Assembly (NCBI GenBank): GCA_035542775.1
Contig: DATKKX010000141.1
Span: 1 to 25,478, forward strand
DNA length: 25,478 nucleotides
Direction of reading: 5' to 3'
Origin: DATKKX01 sp035542775
GTDB lineage: Bacteria > Planctomycetota > Phycisphaerae > UBA1845 > UTPLA1
Shown: piece after piece, positions 1 to 7,827 of the stretch
Layout of the letters: the number at the start of each line of letters is the position of its first letter
Position numbering within the stretch: position 1 is the first letter of the stretch
Notes under the pieces: model-generated
The model's database searches: none
Told to the model about the DNA's origin: nothing
The model's input: the letters and a program-made list of their open reading frames with translations, nothing else
Program-made: the position numbers and the translations under genes

Positions 1-698
1 ATGCCGCAGTTGTGGAGCTGGTCGCCCTCGACGACGCAACCATCAAATATTCGACGATCCAGAATTGGTACCCAGGTGATGAGGCGGGCAAGGGCGGGAT
101 CTACAACTTCGTGACCAAGCGCGGCAAGTGCCTGGGCCGCAATGCGCACATTTCCTGGACGCAGGTTGAAACCGGCTCGGCAATTACCTGGAAGTACCCG
201 AGTTGCATCCTGCTGGGCGACAACTCGGTGGGGGAGTTCTACTCCGTCGCGCTGACCAACCATTACCAGCAGGCTGACACCGGCACCAAGATGATCCACA
301 TCGGCAAGAACACGCACAGCAATGTCGTATCGAAGGGCATTTCCGCCGGGCACGGACAGAACACCTACCGCGGCATGATCAAGATCGGGCACGGGGCGCT
401 GCACGCCCGCAACTACACCCAGTGCGACTCGCTGCTCATCGGTGATCAGTGCGGGGCGCATACGTTTCCGTATATCGAGGTGAAGAACAGCACCGCCCAC
501 ATGGAGCACGAGGCCACGACGTCGAAGATCGGCGACGACCAGATGTTTTACTGCAATCAGCGCGGCATCTCGAAGGAAGATGCTGTCTCACTGATCGTCA
601 ACGGTTTCTGCAAGCAGGTCTTCCGCGAGCTGCCGATGGAGTTCGCCGTCGAGGCCCAGAAACTCCTGGCAGTGAGCCTGGAGGGCAGTGTGGGGTAG
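1..698 (+). CDS. sufB: SufB, Fe-S cluster scaffold subunit (3' end only)
   Basis: This is the C-terminal 231 residues of SufB, whose usual length is about 470; the gene enters from the left edge and the first full codon is at base 3. SufB, with SufC and SufD, forms the cytoplasmic scaffold on which Fe-S clusters are built. What is seen: the strongly conserved stretches IKYSTIQNWYPGD, GGIYNFVTKRG and HEATTSKIGDDQMFYC, typical of the beta-helix core and C-terminus of SufB rather than SufD. The stop at 696-698 is followed after 25 bases by sufC. The start, promoter and any upstream regulator lie outside the window. Identity is very secure. Confidence 0.97.
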   Translation, partial: AAVVELVALDDATIKYSTIQNWYPGDEAGKGGIYNFVTKRGKCLGRNAHISWTQVETGSAITWKYPSCILLGDNSVGEFYSVALTNHYQQADTGTKMIHIGKNTHSNVVSKGISAGHGQNTYRGMIKIGHGALHARNYTQCDSLLIGDQCGAHTFPYIEVKNSTAHMEHEATTSKIGDDQMFYCNQRGISKEDAVSLIVNGFCKQVFRELPMEFAVEAQKLLAVSLEGSVG

Positions 699-723
699 CC
701 GTTGGAGGCATGAGAGAGTCGTT

Positions 724-1530
724 ATGACAGAAGATGTGAATGCAACACCGCCGACACAGCCCTTGCTCGAGATCCGCGACCTTTACGCGTCGGTCGATGG
801 GCACGAGATTCTCAAGGGCCTTGACCTGACGGTGAACGCGGGCGAGGTACATTCGATCATGGGGCCCAACGGCTCGGGCAAGAGCACGCTCGCGCAGGTC
901 ATTGCCGGACGTGACTCCTACCAAGTGACCAGCGGCACGATTACATATCAGGGCAAGGACTTGCTGGCGCTCAAACCGGAACAGCGGGCCTGCGAGGGAC
1001 TGTTTCTGGCCTTTCAGTACCCCGTCGAGATCCCCGGCGTGACCACCAGCTACTTTCTGAAGTCCGCGCTGAATTCGATCCGCAAGTACCAGGGGCTCGA
1101 CGAGTTCGACGCGGCGGACTTCCTTGCCCTGGTCAAGGAAAAGATGCGACTGCTCGGCATCGACGAGCAGTTGCTGCACCGGGCCATCAACGAGGGCTTT
1201 TCGGGCGGCGAGAAAAAGCGGAACGAGGTTTTCCAGATGGCGGTGCTGGAGCCTCGGCTGGCGTTGCTGGATGAAACGGATTCCGGGCTGGACATCGACG
1301 CTCTGCGGACGGTGGCGGACGGCGTCAATCGGCTGCGGAGCCCGGAGCGGGCGATCCTGGTCATCACGCACTATCAACGCCTGCTCAACTATGTCGTCCC
1401 TGATTACGTCCACGTGCTGGTCGACGGCCGCATTGTGAAGTCCGGCGGTCGTGAGCTGGCGCTGGAACTCGAAGACAAAGGCTATGGCTGGCTGGAAAGG
1501 GAGGCGGAATGCACGCTCGTTTCCCAGTAA
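724..1530 (+). CDS. sufC: SufC, ATPase of the SufBCD scaffold
   Basis: This is a 268-aa soluble ABC-type ATPase that binds SufB and SufD and drives the conformational change needed for cluster assembly; it is not a transporter. Seen: Walker A GPNGSGKST at residues 47-55, Q-loop in LAFQYP, the SufC-type signature SGGEKKRNE beginning at residue 160, Walker B followed by LLDETDSGLDIDAL, and the switch histidine in VITHYQRLL. I chose the ATG at 724, which follows a GGAGG at 704-708 (15 bases away) and a nearer GAGAG. An in-frame GTG at 688 would overlap sufB and adds a non-homologous leader. The 3' end overlaps sufD by 22 bases, which suggests coupled translation. Confidence 0.97.
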   Translation: MTEDVNATPPTQPLLEIRDLYASVDGHEILKGLDLTVNAGEVHSIMGPNGSGKSTLAQVIAGRDSYQVTSGTITYQGKDLLALKPEQRACEGLFLAFQYPVEIPGVTTSYFLKSALNSIRKYQGLDEFDAADFLALVKEKMRLLGIDEQLLHRAINEGFSGGEKKRNEVFQMAVLEPRLALLDETDSGLDIDALRTVADGVNRLRSPERAILVITHYQRLLNYVVPDYVHVLVDGRIVKSGGRELALELEDKGYGWLEREAECTLVSQ

Positions 1531-2885
1531 ATGCGGCGCCTTCGATGACTGCCTCGCCGGGCACCGACGGCTTTCTGGCCGCCTTCGAGGTTTTCGAGCG
1601 CCAGTGCGCGGCGAAAGGGCCGTCCTGGCTCACGCCGATCCGCAAGGCCGCCATCGCGCGTTTTGCGGCGATGGGCTTCCCGACCCTGCAGCATGAGGAG
1701 TGGCGCTTCACGAATGTCGCGCCGCTGGCAAAGACGCATTTCGTGCCGGCGCAGCCTCCTCGAGAACCGCTGTCACTCTTCGATGTTGCTGGCTATCTAC
1801 CCAATGTATTCACGGGCTACCGGGTTGTCTTCGTGAACGGCCGCTTCGCGCCGGGCCTGTCGAGACTCCGGGGTCTGCCAGCCGGCTGTGTCGTGGGCAG
1901 TCTGGCGGAGATGGCCGAGAAGGACCCCGTCAGGCTTCGGTCTGTCCTGGCCCGCTATGCGAGCTCTCAGGACCAGCCATTCACGGCGTTGAACACGGCT
2001 TTCCTGCAGGACGGCGCGTACGTCCGGGTCCCGAAGCACGTCGTCGTCGGCAAGCCCATCCAGGTGCTGCACCTGACCGTGGCCGATGGACCGCCGGCCG
2101 TCACGCATCCGCGCAACCTGTTCCTCGTGGGACGGAGCAGCCAAGCAACGGTCATCGAAAGTTACGCGGCTCTTGGCGACTACCCTTACTTCACAAACGC
2201 CGTCACTGAGCTGGTGGTCGGTGACAGCGCCGTGGTAGACCACTACAAAGTGGAGATGGAATCGACTGCCGCAGCCCATATCGGCACGCTGCAGTTCCAC
2301 CTGAAGCGCGACAGCAATCTGACGGCGCACTGCGTCTCGTTGGGCGGCGGATTGGTACGCCACGACATTAACGCTGTATTGGCGGGAGAGGGCTGCAACT
2401 GCACGCTCAACGGACTCTTTATGCTGAGCGGCGAGCAGCACGTGGACAACCACATGCGGATCGAGCACGCCCAACCTCACGGCTCGAGCCGCGAGAACTT
2501 CTACGGCATCCTGGACGGGCACGCGCACGGGGTGTTTACCGGTCGCATCGTGGTCCACAAGGGCGCCCAGAAGACTGATGCCAAACAGACCAACAAGAAC
2601 CTCCTTCTTTCGGAAGAGGCCCAGATCGATACCAAGCCGCAGCTCGAAATCTTCGCCAACGACGTGAAGTGCACGCACGGGGCCACGATCGGACAGATTG
2701 ACTATGACGCTCTGTTCTATTTGCAGGCGCGGGGAATCTCCGAGGCCGCCGGACGGAGCTTACTGGTGTACGCGTTCGCCCAGCAGAGTCTCGCCCAGAT
2801 CAAGATCGAGCCGCTGCGCCGGCAGCTTCACGAAGCCGTCGTCGCGCGTTTGCCGCATGGGGAGGTATTCAGGGAGTTGGCATGA
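1509..2885 (+). CDS. sufD: SufD, Fe-S cluster scaffold subunit
   Basis: This is a 458-aa member of the SufB/SufD (UPF0051) family, the non-ATPase partner of SufB in the SufBC2D complex. The variable N-terminal part (about residues 1-150) contains the family hallmark LQHEEWRFTNVAPL. The rest is beta-helix-like and ends in the conserved segment DVKCTHGATIGQIDYDALFY, which includes the histidine of the KCTHGAT motif implicated in cluster assembly. The ATG at 1509 has a very good ribosome binding site (GGGAGG at 1499-1504) inside the end of sufC, so the 22-base overlap is probably real. The stop overlaps the sufS start (ATGA, 2882-2885). Confidence 0.95.
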   Translation: MHARFPVNAAPSMTASPGTDGFLAAFEVFERQCAAKGPSWLTPIRKAAIARFAAMGFPTLQHEEWRFTNVAPLAKTHFVPAQPPREPLSLFDVAGYLPNVFTGYRVVFVNGRFAPGLSRLRGLPAGCVVGSLAEMAEKDPVRLRSVLARYASSQDQPFTALNTAFLQDGAYVRVPKHVVVGKPIQVLHLTVADGPPAVTHPRNLFLVGRSSQATVIESYAALGDYPYFTNAVTELVVGDSAVVDHYKVEMESTAAAHIGTLQFHLKRDSNLTAHCVSLGGGLVRHDINAVLAGEGCNCTLNGLFMLSGEQHVDNHMRIEHAQPHGSSRENFYGILDGHAHGVFTGRIVVHKGAQKTDAKQTNKNLLLSEEAQIDTKPQLEIFANDVKCTHGATIGQIDYDALFYLQARGISEAAGRSLLVYAFAQQSLAQIKIEPLRRQLHEAVVARLPHGEVFRELA

Positions 2886-4153
2886 AGAGTGTGACTGCTC
2901 CATCCATTGTCGAGAGCTCGAACCGGCGCACGCCATCCTTCGATGTAGCGCGGGTGAGGCTCGATTTCCCAGCTCTGCAGCAGCGGGTTCACGGGCATCC
3001 CCTGATCTACCTGGACAACGCCGCCACGACGCAAAAGGCGCAGGCCGTCATCAACGCCTTGCGGCGTTTCTACGAGCGTGACAACTCCAACGTGCACCGC
3101 GGCATTCACACCCTGAGCCAGCGAGCGACGGAAGCTTACGAACAAGCCCGCAGTAAAGTGCAGCAGTTCATCAGTGCTCGCGACCCGGAGGAGGTTGTCT
3201 TCGTTCGCGGCACGACCGAGGCCATCAATCTGGTGGCCCAGACCTACGGGCGCTCGCACGTTCGCGCCGGCGACGAGATCCTCATTTCCGGGATGGAGCA
3301 CCACTCCAACATCGTCCCGTGGCAGATTCTGTGCGAACAAGCCGGCGCGTGTCTTCGCGTCGCCCCCATCACCGACCGAGGCGAACTGATGATGGAGGAA
3401 TACGAACGTCTGCTCGGACCGCGAACCAAATTGGTGGCTGTTGCTCACGTCTCCAACGTGCTTGGAACCATCAACCCTGTCGAGCAGGTCATCAGCCTTG
3501 CTCACCAGCGCAGCATTCCAGTTCTCGTTGATGGCGCACAGGCGGTCCCGCATACGCCCGTGGATGTCCGAGAGTTGGACTGCGACTTCTATGCCTTTTC
3601 CGGCCACAAGCTCTTCGGTCCAACCGGCATCGGAGTGCTCTACGGCAAGGCCGCGCTGCTGGATGAGATGCCGCCTTACCAGGGCGGCGGCGACATGATC
3701 AGCTCGGTGACGTTTGCCAAGACGACCTACAACCGTGTGCCGTACAAATTCGAAGCCGGCACTCCGCACGTTGCCGGGGCCATCGGTCTTGGAGCCGCGG
3801 TCGACTACGTAAGCAAGCTCGGCCTGAACGCCGTGGCCGCTTACGAGGGCGACCTCATGAGCTATGCCACCGACGCTCTGTCGACCATTCCGCAGGTTCG
3901 CCTCATTGGAACCGCACCACACAAAGCCGCGGTGTTGTCCTTCGTGATCGCGGGCGTCCACCCGCACGATGCCGGTACGATCCTCGACGATCTCGGCATC
4001 GCCATCCGCACCGGTCACCACTGCGCTCAGCCGCTGATGGATCGCTTCGGTGTGCCCGCGACCTGCCGGGCGTCGCTGGCATTCTACAATACCGAACAGG
4101 AGGTCGACGCGCTGATCGCGGGCATCGGCCGTGTAATCGAGGTGTTTCGGTGA
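2882..4153 (+). CDS. sufS: SufS, group II cysteine desulfurase
   Basis: This is a 423-aa PLP-dependent cysteine desulfurase that takes sulfur from L-cysteine and passes it on as a persulfide. Seen: the N-terminal LDNAATTQKAQAVI, the substrate/PLP region HHSNIVPWQ, the SGHKLFGPTG motif in which K243 should form the PLP Schiff base, and RTGHHCAQPLM with the catalytic C381. The short active-site context (no long flexible Cys loop) is the SufS/CsdA type, not IscS. It overlaps sufD by four bases and sufU by four bases. An AGGGAG five or so bases before the ATG serves as ribosome binding site. A roughly 30-residue N-terminal leader before the PLP fold is normal for the family. Confidence 0.97.
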   Translation: MKSVTAPSIVESSNRRTPSFDVARVRLDFPALQQRVHGHPLIYLDNAATTQKAQAVINALRRFYERDNSNVHRGIHTLSQRATEAYEQARSKVQQFISARDPEEVVFVRGTTEAINLVAQTYGRSHVRAGDEILISGMEHHSNIVPWQILCEQAGACLRVAPITDRGELMMEEYERLLGPRTKLVAVAHVSNVLGTINPVEQVISLAHQRSIPVLVDGAQAVPHTPVDVRELDCDFYAFSGHKLFGPTGIGVLYGKAALLDEMPPYQGGGDMISSVTFAKTTYNRVPYKFEAGTPHVAGAIGLGAAVDYVSKLGLNAVAAYEGDLMSYATDALSTIPQVRLIGTAPHKAAVLSFVIAGVHPHDAGTILDDLGIAIRTGHHCAQPLMDRFGVPATCRASLAFYNTEQEVDALIAGIGRVIEVFR

Positions 4154-4605
4154 CTACGGAGTTGAACGAGCTTTACCGGGAACTGTTGCTGGACCACTAT
4201 CGCCGGCCGCGCAACCACCGCCGGATCGAGCAGCCGGATCGCCAGGCGGAGGGCTACAACCCGTTGTGCGGGGACCACGTGACGGTTTTTCTCAAGCTGG
4301 ACGGCGACGTGGTCAAGGAAGTCACGTTCGAGGGAAGCGGCTGCGCGATCTCGACCGCGTCGGCCTCGATCATGACCGAGACGCTGAAGGGCAGGACACT
4401 GAGCGAAGCCAAGGCGATCTTCAAGAAGTTTCACGGCCTGGTTACCGGCGAGTCGGGCGAAATCGAGCTGGGACCGGGCATGGGCAAGCTGGAGGTTTTC
4501 TCCGGCGTGTGCCAATACCCCGCTCGAGTCAAGTGTGCGACGCTGGCGTGGCATACGCTTGCCGCCGCGTTGGAGAACGCGGATGCGGTGGTGTCCACGG
4601 AGTAA
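4150..4605 (+). CDS. sufU: SufU, zinc-dependent sulfurtransferase partner of SufS
   Basis: This is a 151-aa SufU/IscU-fold protein. The zinc-ligand set of SufU is visible: C40 and D42 in NPLCGD, C65 in GSGCAIS, and C129 in RVKCATLAWHT. The insertion between the second and third ligands (roughly residues 85-120) separates SufU from the scaffold IscU. In characterised Gram-positive systems SufU accepts the persulfide from SufS and hands it to SufBCD, and its position directly behind sufS fits that. No sufE is seen, as expected when SufU is present. The start is the GTG at 4150, overlapping the sufS stop (GTGA), with GAGG about eight bases upstream. Confidence 0.95.
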   Translation: MTTELNELYRELLLDHYRRPRNHRRIEQPDRQAEGYNPLCGDHVTVFLKLDGDVVKEVTFEGSGCAISTASASIMTETLKGRTLSEAKAIFKKFHGLVTGESGEIELGPGMGKLEVFSGVCQYPARVKCATLAWHTLAAALENADAVVSTE

Positions 4606-4636
4606 CTGGCGGCACACGTATTCGGCGAGCAGCGTG

Positions 4637-4715
4637 GTAGCGTCGGCATCCTGTGGCCGACGTCGAATACTAGAACGGTTTCTGTTCTACATCGGCCGCG
4701 GGGGGCCGATGCTAC
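4637..4715. repeat. Paired inverted REP-like palindromes (BIME-like element)
   Basis: A 79-bp element lies between sufU and sufT. The left unit is GTAG (4637-4640) followed by a 7-bp hairpin (4641-4647 with 4656-4662, 8-nt loop). The right unit is its inverted relative: an 8-bp hairpin (4690-4697 with 4704-4711, 6-nt loop) followed by CTAC (4712-4715), the complement of GTAG. The stem sequences are related (CGTCGGC and CATCGGCC). A third 6-bp hairpin (4671-4676 with 4684-4689) sits between them, and GTAGC/GCTAC can also pair end to end. GTAG at the foot of a GC-rich hairpin is the hallmark of REP sequences mobilised by RAYT (REP-associated tyrosine) transposases. The structure is seen; the REP assignment is inference, because no second copy or RAYT gene is in the window. 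Confidence 0.6.
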
Positions 4716-4745
4716 GGCGGTCTACGCCCGCGTCTTTGGTGAAGT

Positions 4746-5138
4746 ATGGATGCAATTGACACGGAAGCCTTGAAGCCCCAGGTCATCGCGGCGCTGCAGA
4801 CGGTGCAAGATCCGGAGATCCCGCTCAACATCTACGACCTCGGCCTGATCTACGGCCTGGAGGTCGAGCCTTCCGGCCGGGTTCGCATCCGCATGACGCT
4901 GACCAACCCGGCCTGCCCGGTCGCCGACGCCATGCCCAAGCGGGTTGAAGCCGTGGTGAAGGCCGTTCCGGGCGTGACCGGTGCTGATGTGCAATTGGTG
5001 TGGGACCCGCCTTGGACGCGCGAGGCGATGTCCGAGGCCGCCAAGCTGCAGCTCGGGCTCGACGAAGAACTACCGCGCCGCACGGCCTTTGTGCCGGCCA
5101 GCGCCATTTGGAAAGAGAGGCCTCGGCCGCCAAAATGA
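4746..5138 (+). CDS. sufT: SufT-like MIP18/DUF59 Fe-S maturation factor
   Basis: This 130-aa protein consists almost wholly of a MIP18 (DUF59) domain. Seen: DPEIPLNIYDLGLIYG near residue 20, the TNPACPVAD motif with the conserved cysteine near residue 58, and VWDPPWTREAMSEAAK, which is typical of SufT/PaaD-like proteins. The C-terminal tail (RTAFVPASAIWKER) is a short extension. SufT proteins help mature Fe-S proteins, often under high demand, and are commonly encoded at the end of suf operons with SufU, as here. It lies about 30 bases after the REP-like element, 140 bases from sufU, and has only a weak ribosome binding site (GGTGA). It may therefore be expressed less than the upstream genes. 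Membership of the family is secure; the exact client is unknown. Confidence 0.88.
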   Translation: MDAIDTEALKPQVIAALQTVQDPEIPLNIYDLGLIYGLEVEPSGRVRIRMTLTNPACPVADAMPKRVEAVVKAVPGVTGADVQLVWDPPWTREAMSEAAKLQLGLDEELPRRTAFVPASAIWKERPRPPK

Positions 5139-5166
5139 GCGTCACCGTTTCAAGGAGATCCACGCG

Positions 5167-5496
5167 ATGCCAGAATTCATCAAGGTCGCCAAGACCAGTG
5201 AAGTTCCGCCCGGCAAGTCGAAGGTCGTCGATCTCGGGGGGTTACGGATCGCCTTGTTCAACGTCGACGGCCGCTACTTCGCGATCGACGACGTTTGCAC
5301 CCACGCCGGCGGATCGCTCTCCGAGGGCGGCCTGCACGGCGCTACTGTTGAATGCCCGTTGCACGGCGCCCGCTTCGACCTTGCCACGGGTCGAGTTCTG
5401 GATCCTCCCGCCGAAACCGACGTCGCCGCATACAGGGTCCATATCGAGGGCAAGGACATTATGCTGGAGGTGGGCCAGGCATCGGCCAGCGAATGA
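5167..5496 (+). CDS. Small Rieske [2Fe-2S] ferredoxin
   Basis: This is a 109-aa soluble Rieske-fold protein of the NirD / dioxygenase-ferredoxin type. The cluster ligands are all present: C44-T-H46 in DVCTHAGG and C63-P-L-H66 in ECPLHGARFD, followed by the usual FDLATGRVLDPPA. It probably carries electrons in the cytoplasm; no oxygenase or reductase partner is in the window. It follows sufT by 28 bases with a clear AAGGAG at 5152-5157, nine bases before the ATG, so it is most likely the last gene of the suf operon. Such Rieske proteins are found in suf clusters of several phyla, where they may supply electrons for assembly, but that role is inferred from position. Confidence 0.9.
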   Translation: MPEFIKVAKTSEVPPGKSKVVDLGGLRIALFNVDGRYFAIDDVCTHAGGSLSEGGLHGATVECPLHGARFDLATGRVLDPPAETDVAAYRVHIEGKDIMLEVGQASASE

Positions 5497-5567
5497 ACGC
5501 ATCCGCGTGCGCGTGGCAGATTTCGCATTCTGTCGACTGAGCGGGAGGAATTCTCGGGCACCTTTCT

Positions 5568-6740
5568 TCACCTCCCCGCCGGGACGGTCAGCAACGGCTC
5601 CGCCTGGCCTTTTGTAGTCGCCTGCAATGAGAACAGGTAGGTCAGCAAGGCGAACGTGCGCTTGGACGACCAGTCCGACTTATCGATGTAGAACCAATAC
5701 CCGTTGTAGAACACCTGGGCGAAAGGATCGACCTGCGGCAGATGGCTGTACTCGACGCGCAGCCATTTGGGGGCAGCTTCCTCTCCGTCCGCCGGGAGCC
5801 GGTCAGACACCTGTCGGTTGCGGAGGTGTTCAGCGGGCACCGGAATCGCCTGTGCCAGCGCATACATGGTGGCGAGCACAGACCGCGTCTGCATGGCGAC
5901 TTCATTCGGTTCGGTGCGTGTGTCGCCCGCTGAGAGTCTGATCCTATTGGCCGCCCCCTCGGGCAAACCAAGGAGGCTTCGGACCTCCGCGGCCTCGCCG
6001 GCCATCTCCTGGGGCACGGGGGACAGATAGAGATAAGTGGCGCTCTGTCCCGCGTTGTACTCCACGCCCAGCCGTAGGGCCCCCGAGTCCTGCGCCTTCT
6101 TCAGGAGCTCCGCCAGGCGCCGGAAACGACTGATATCGGGCGGTTCGGCCTCTTTCAATTCGTGGATGGGAGTGTTGCCGACGTCGTTAATCTGCTGGAC
6201 ACAACATTCCAGGAGCCGATCGATGCTCCAGCCGGACTTGGAAAGGTAGATGATGGTCGTCGGCGGGATCGGCGCCATGACCCGGTTGGAGAATTCCTCG
6301 CCCGTTAGAGGAGTGTATGTGATCGTCGGACTGTCGGTGTACTCCAGGTTCGCTCCCCAGGTGTGACTGCCCGGCACGGGCTCGCCGCGCATGTTGTAGA
6401 CCGCTCTGAGGCCGGGATTGTTCCACACGTTCAGATCGCTCGTATAGTTCGAGTAGGATCCTGCGGCGGTCAGGGCGTAGTGGCTGAGCATAGAGCCGAT
6501 GTCCACGAAGTAGATCGGCTCACCGTAACGCAGGCGGACGATATTGAGCAGGATCTGCTCCTTCGCGGACTCGGCCCCGGCGTCGTTGAAGTTGAACCGA
6601 TCGCGGCGAACGGTGACCGGCGCTGAAGTCGCGCATCCGCCCGCAAGGGACTCGAACAACACCAGTGCTGACATCAACGCCGGGATGGCCCTGGCGGCGG
6701 AACGCCACCTTGGAAGACTCGTCGCCATGTTCAAGAACAT
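5568..6740 (-). CDS. Uncharacterised 390-aa lipoprotein
   Basis: The protein has an N-terminal signal segment (residues about 18-35) ending in LAGGC, with a likely lipidated C36. The mature part begins with NFNDAGAESAKEQILLNIVRLRYGEPIYFVDIGSM (split here: NFNDAGAESAKEQ, then LLNIVRLRYGEPIYFVDI). To my recollection this pattern marks a family of uncharacterised lipoproteins scattered through Gram-negative bacteria; no function is known to me. The middle has a predicted helical segment (about 200-220) and the C-terminal part is rich in aromatic residues (FYNGYWFYIDKSDW). The start at 6740 has AAGGA seven bases upstream; an ATG at 6728 is an alternative. It ends tail to tail with the suf operon, 71 bases away. 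A role at the cell envelope is inference only. Confidence 0.75.
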   Translation of the reverse strand: MFLNMATSLPRWRSAARAIPALMSALVLFESLAGGCATSAPVTVRRDRFNFNDAGAESAKEQILLNIVRLRYGEPIYFVDIGSMLSHYALTAAGSYSNYTSDLNVWNNPGLRAVYNMRGEPVPGSHTWGANLEYTDSPTITYTPLTGEEFSNRVMAPIPPTTIIYLSKSGWSIDRLLECCVQQINDVGNTPIHELKEAEPPDISRFRRLAELLKKAQDSGALRLGVEYNAGQSATYLYLSPVPQEMAGEAAEVRSLLGLPEGAANRIRLSAGDTRTEPNEVAMQTRSVLATMYALAQAIPVPAEHLRNRQVSDRLPADGEEAAPKWLRVEYSHLPQVDPFAQVFYNGYWFYIDKSDWSSKRTFALLTYLFSLQATTKGQAEPLLTVPAGR

Positions 6741-6789
6741 CCTTCGTTCCTTTCGCTCAGCACCGCCGCCATCGGCGGTCGACCGCGCC

Positions 6790-7020
6790 TCAGACGAACA
6801 AGTTCAACAGAAGGGCCTGCAGCAGATTGCCGAGACCGGTTCCTATTCCATCAACGAGGTCTTGTGAAAAGCTGTTGAATAGAGCGGTCAATTGCTCGTT
6901 GCAGCCCGTTGGGGTGGCCTGAAGCGCTATGCCGGCGATCAATGGCGCCAGCCGCCGAAAGCGACGAGTCATCCGGAGCCGCCGCCAAGTGGTCTCGGAC
7001 TTTCCGTGCTGCGTTGGCAC
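6790..7020 (-). CDS. Very small lipoprotein (about 76 aa)
   Basis: A short reading frame encodes a basic N-terminus (RRLRMTRRFRRL), a hydrophobic segment (LAPLIAGIALQA) and a putative lipidation site TPTGC with C40. A 36-residue mature tail follows that looks amphipathic and ends in LLQALLLNLFV. I prefer the GTG at 7020 because a GGGAGG at 7026-7031 sits five bases upstream. The ATG at 6972 (60 aa) has no clear ribosome binding site of its own, but could be coupled to a 17-codon leader frame that starts at the ATG at 7022 and ends in an ATGA overlap. It lies between two larger lipoprotein genes on the same strand. Position -3 of the lipobox is Pro, which is unusual, so lipidation is uncertain. 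Function unknown. Confidence 0.5.
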   Translation of the reverse strand: MPTQHGKSETTWRRLRMTRRFRRLAPLIAGIALQATPTGCNEQLTALFNSFSQDLVDGIGTGLGNLLQALLLNLFV

Positions 7021-7159
7021 ATGCACCTCCCGGCGAGTGTCGTTCGCCTCAACCTTGCAATAGATCCCGCGCCGACTCAACGGTCCGTATTGACACGAAG
7101 CCCGGCCCGATGCCTCTCTCGCGGCTCGCCGCCGGCACAGGCAATGCCGCAGTCGCATT

Positions 7160-7801
7160 CTATTGGCCCAGGGCGCTTCCGGGCGAGGAAGCAGGGACGC
7201 CCACGATGTTGACCGATTGGCATGTGCTGGATCCATCGAATTCCAACACGCAGTACTTCGCGCCCATGAAACTGGGGATGAGCGAAGTGTCGTAGACCCG
7301 GAGCGTGTCGCCGCTGCTGCGGTCCCGCAGGGTAAGGACCAGCTTCTTGAAGAAATCGTGCGACTGGAGCTGCTGCGGTGTCTTTCCGATCACGATCTCT
7401 TTCAAGACCAGCTTTTCGGCGAGGTCCTTTCCTCCGTCGGGGTCGTTCTGCAGTTTGGATAAAGCCACGATCCGGTCTTTTCGGGCCTCGACGGCCCAGT
7501 GGTACATTTTCAGCAGGTCGCCCTTTACCGGATAAGTGATCAGGGTTCTGCCGGTTTGGACCTCCTCCAGCGTCCGGATCCGAGGACCGAACTCGGCGTC
7601 CGCCGCGGCGACGGGCTGTCCGACCAACTGCTGCGATTTCTGCGAGACATCGGCGTCGTTGACCGCGTCGCCGACAACTTTGATTCCGAGGTTGGCAATG
7701 GTGGAATAAGGGCTGCAGCCGGTGGCGAGGGCTGCAAGGACCATCGCCGCGTTCAGGGCGACGAAACGCACGCTCAAAAGTGCGCGAAAAAAAGACTTCA
7801 T
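7160..7801 (-). CDS. Uncharacterised lipoprotein, paralogue of the one at 18457-19065
   Basis: This 213-aa protein has a signal peptide with a lipobox-like end (LAALATGC, C29). The mature part shares several blocks with the product at 18457-19065: a VG-AV stretch, then G-P-AAADA-FG (here GQPVAAADAEFG), a YPVK block, a GK-P block, and a C-terminal KYC-9 residues-C pair (KYCVLEFDGSSTC) followed by a V-I-V strand. The shared cysteines could form a disulfide outside the cytoplasm. It starts at the ATG at 7801 with GGAG seven bases upstream. It lies 120 bases downstream of the alpha/beta hydrolase lipoprotein gene; its paralogue lies directly upstream of a patatin lipoprotein gene. Function unknown; I infer an envelope role, possibly as partner of the neighbouring hydrolase. 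Confidence 0.75.
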   Translation of the reverse strand: MKSFFRALLSVRFVALNAAMVLAALATGCSPYSTIANLGIKVVGDAVNDADVSQKSQQLVGQPVAAADAEFGPRIRTLEEVQTGRTLITYPVKGDLLKMYHWAVEARKDRIVALSKLQNDPDGGKDLAEKLVLKEIVIGKTPQQLQSHDFFKKLVLTLRDRSSGDTLRVYDTSLIPSFMGAKYCVLEFDGSSTCQSVNIVGVPASSPGSALGQ

Positions 7802-7827
7802 GACAATACTCCATCTGGTTTCCGGTT

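Noticed and set aside
2828..4021. 397-codon open frame on the minus strand
   Set aside because: It is antisense to sufS and the end of sufD, which are certain.
4637..4715. tRNA gene, because the element folds like a cloverleaf
   Set aside because: The stem lengths and loops do not fit a tRNA: there is no acceptor stem of seven pairs, no anticodon-loop pattern, and no proper T-loop. An inverted REP pair explains it better.
5541..5579. Bidirectional terminator between the converging operons
   Set aside because: The inverted repeat (GCGGGAGG with CCTCCCCGC) has a bulge, a 22-base loop, no T-run, and reaches into the coding end of the lipoprotein gene.
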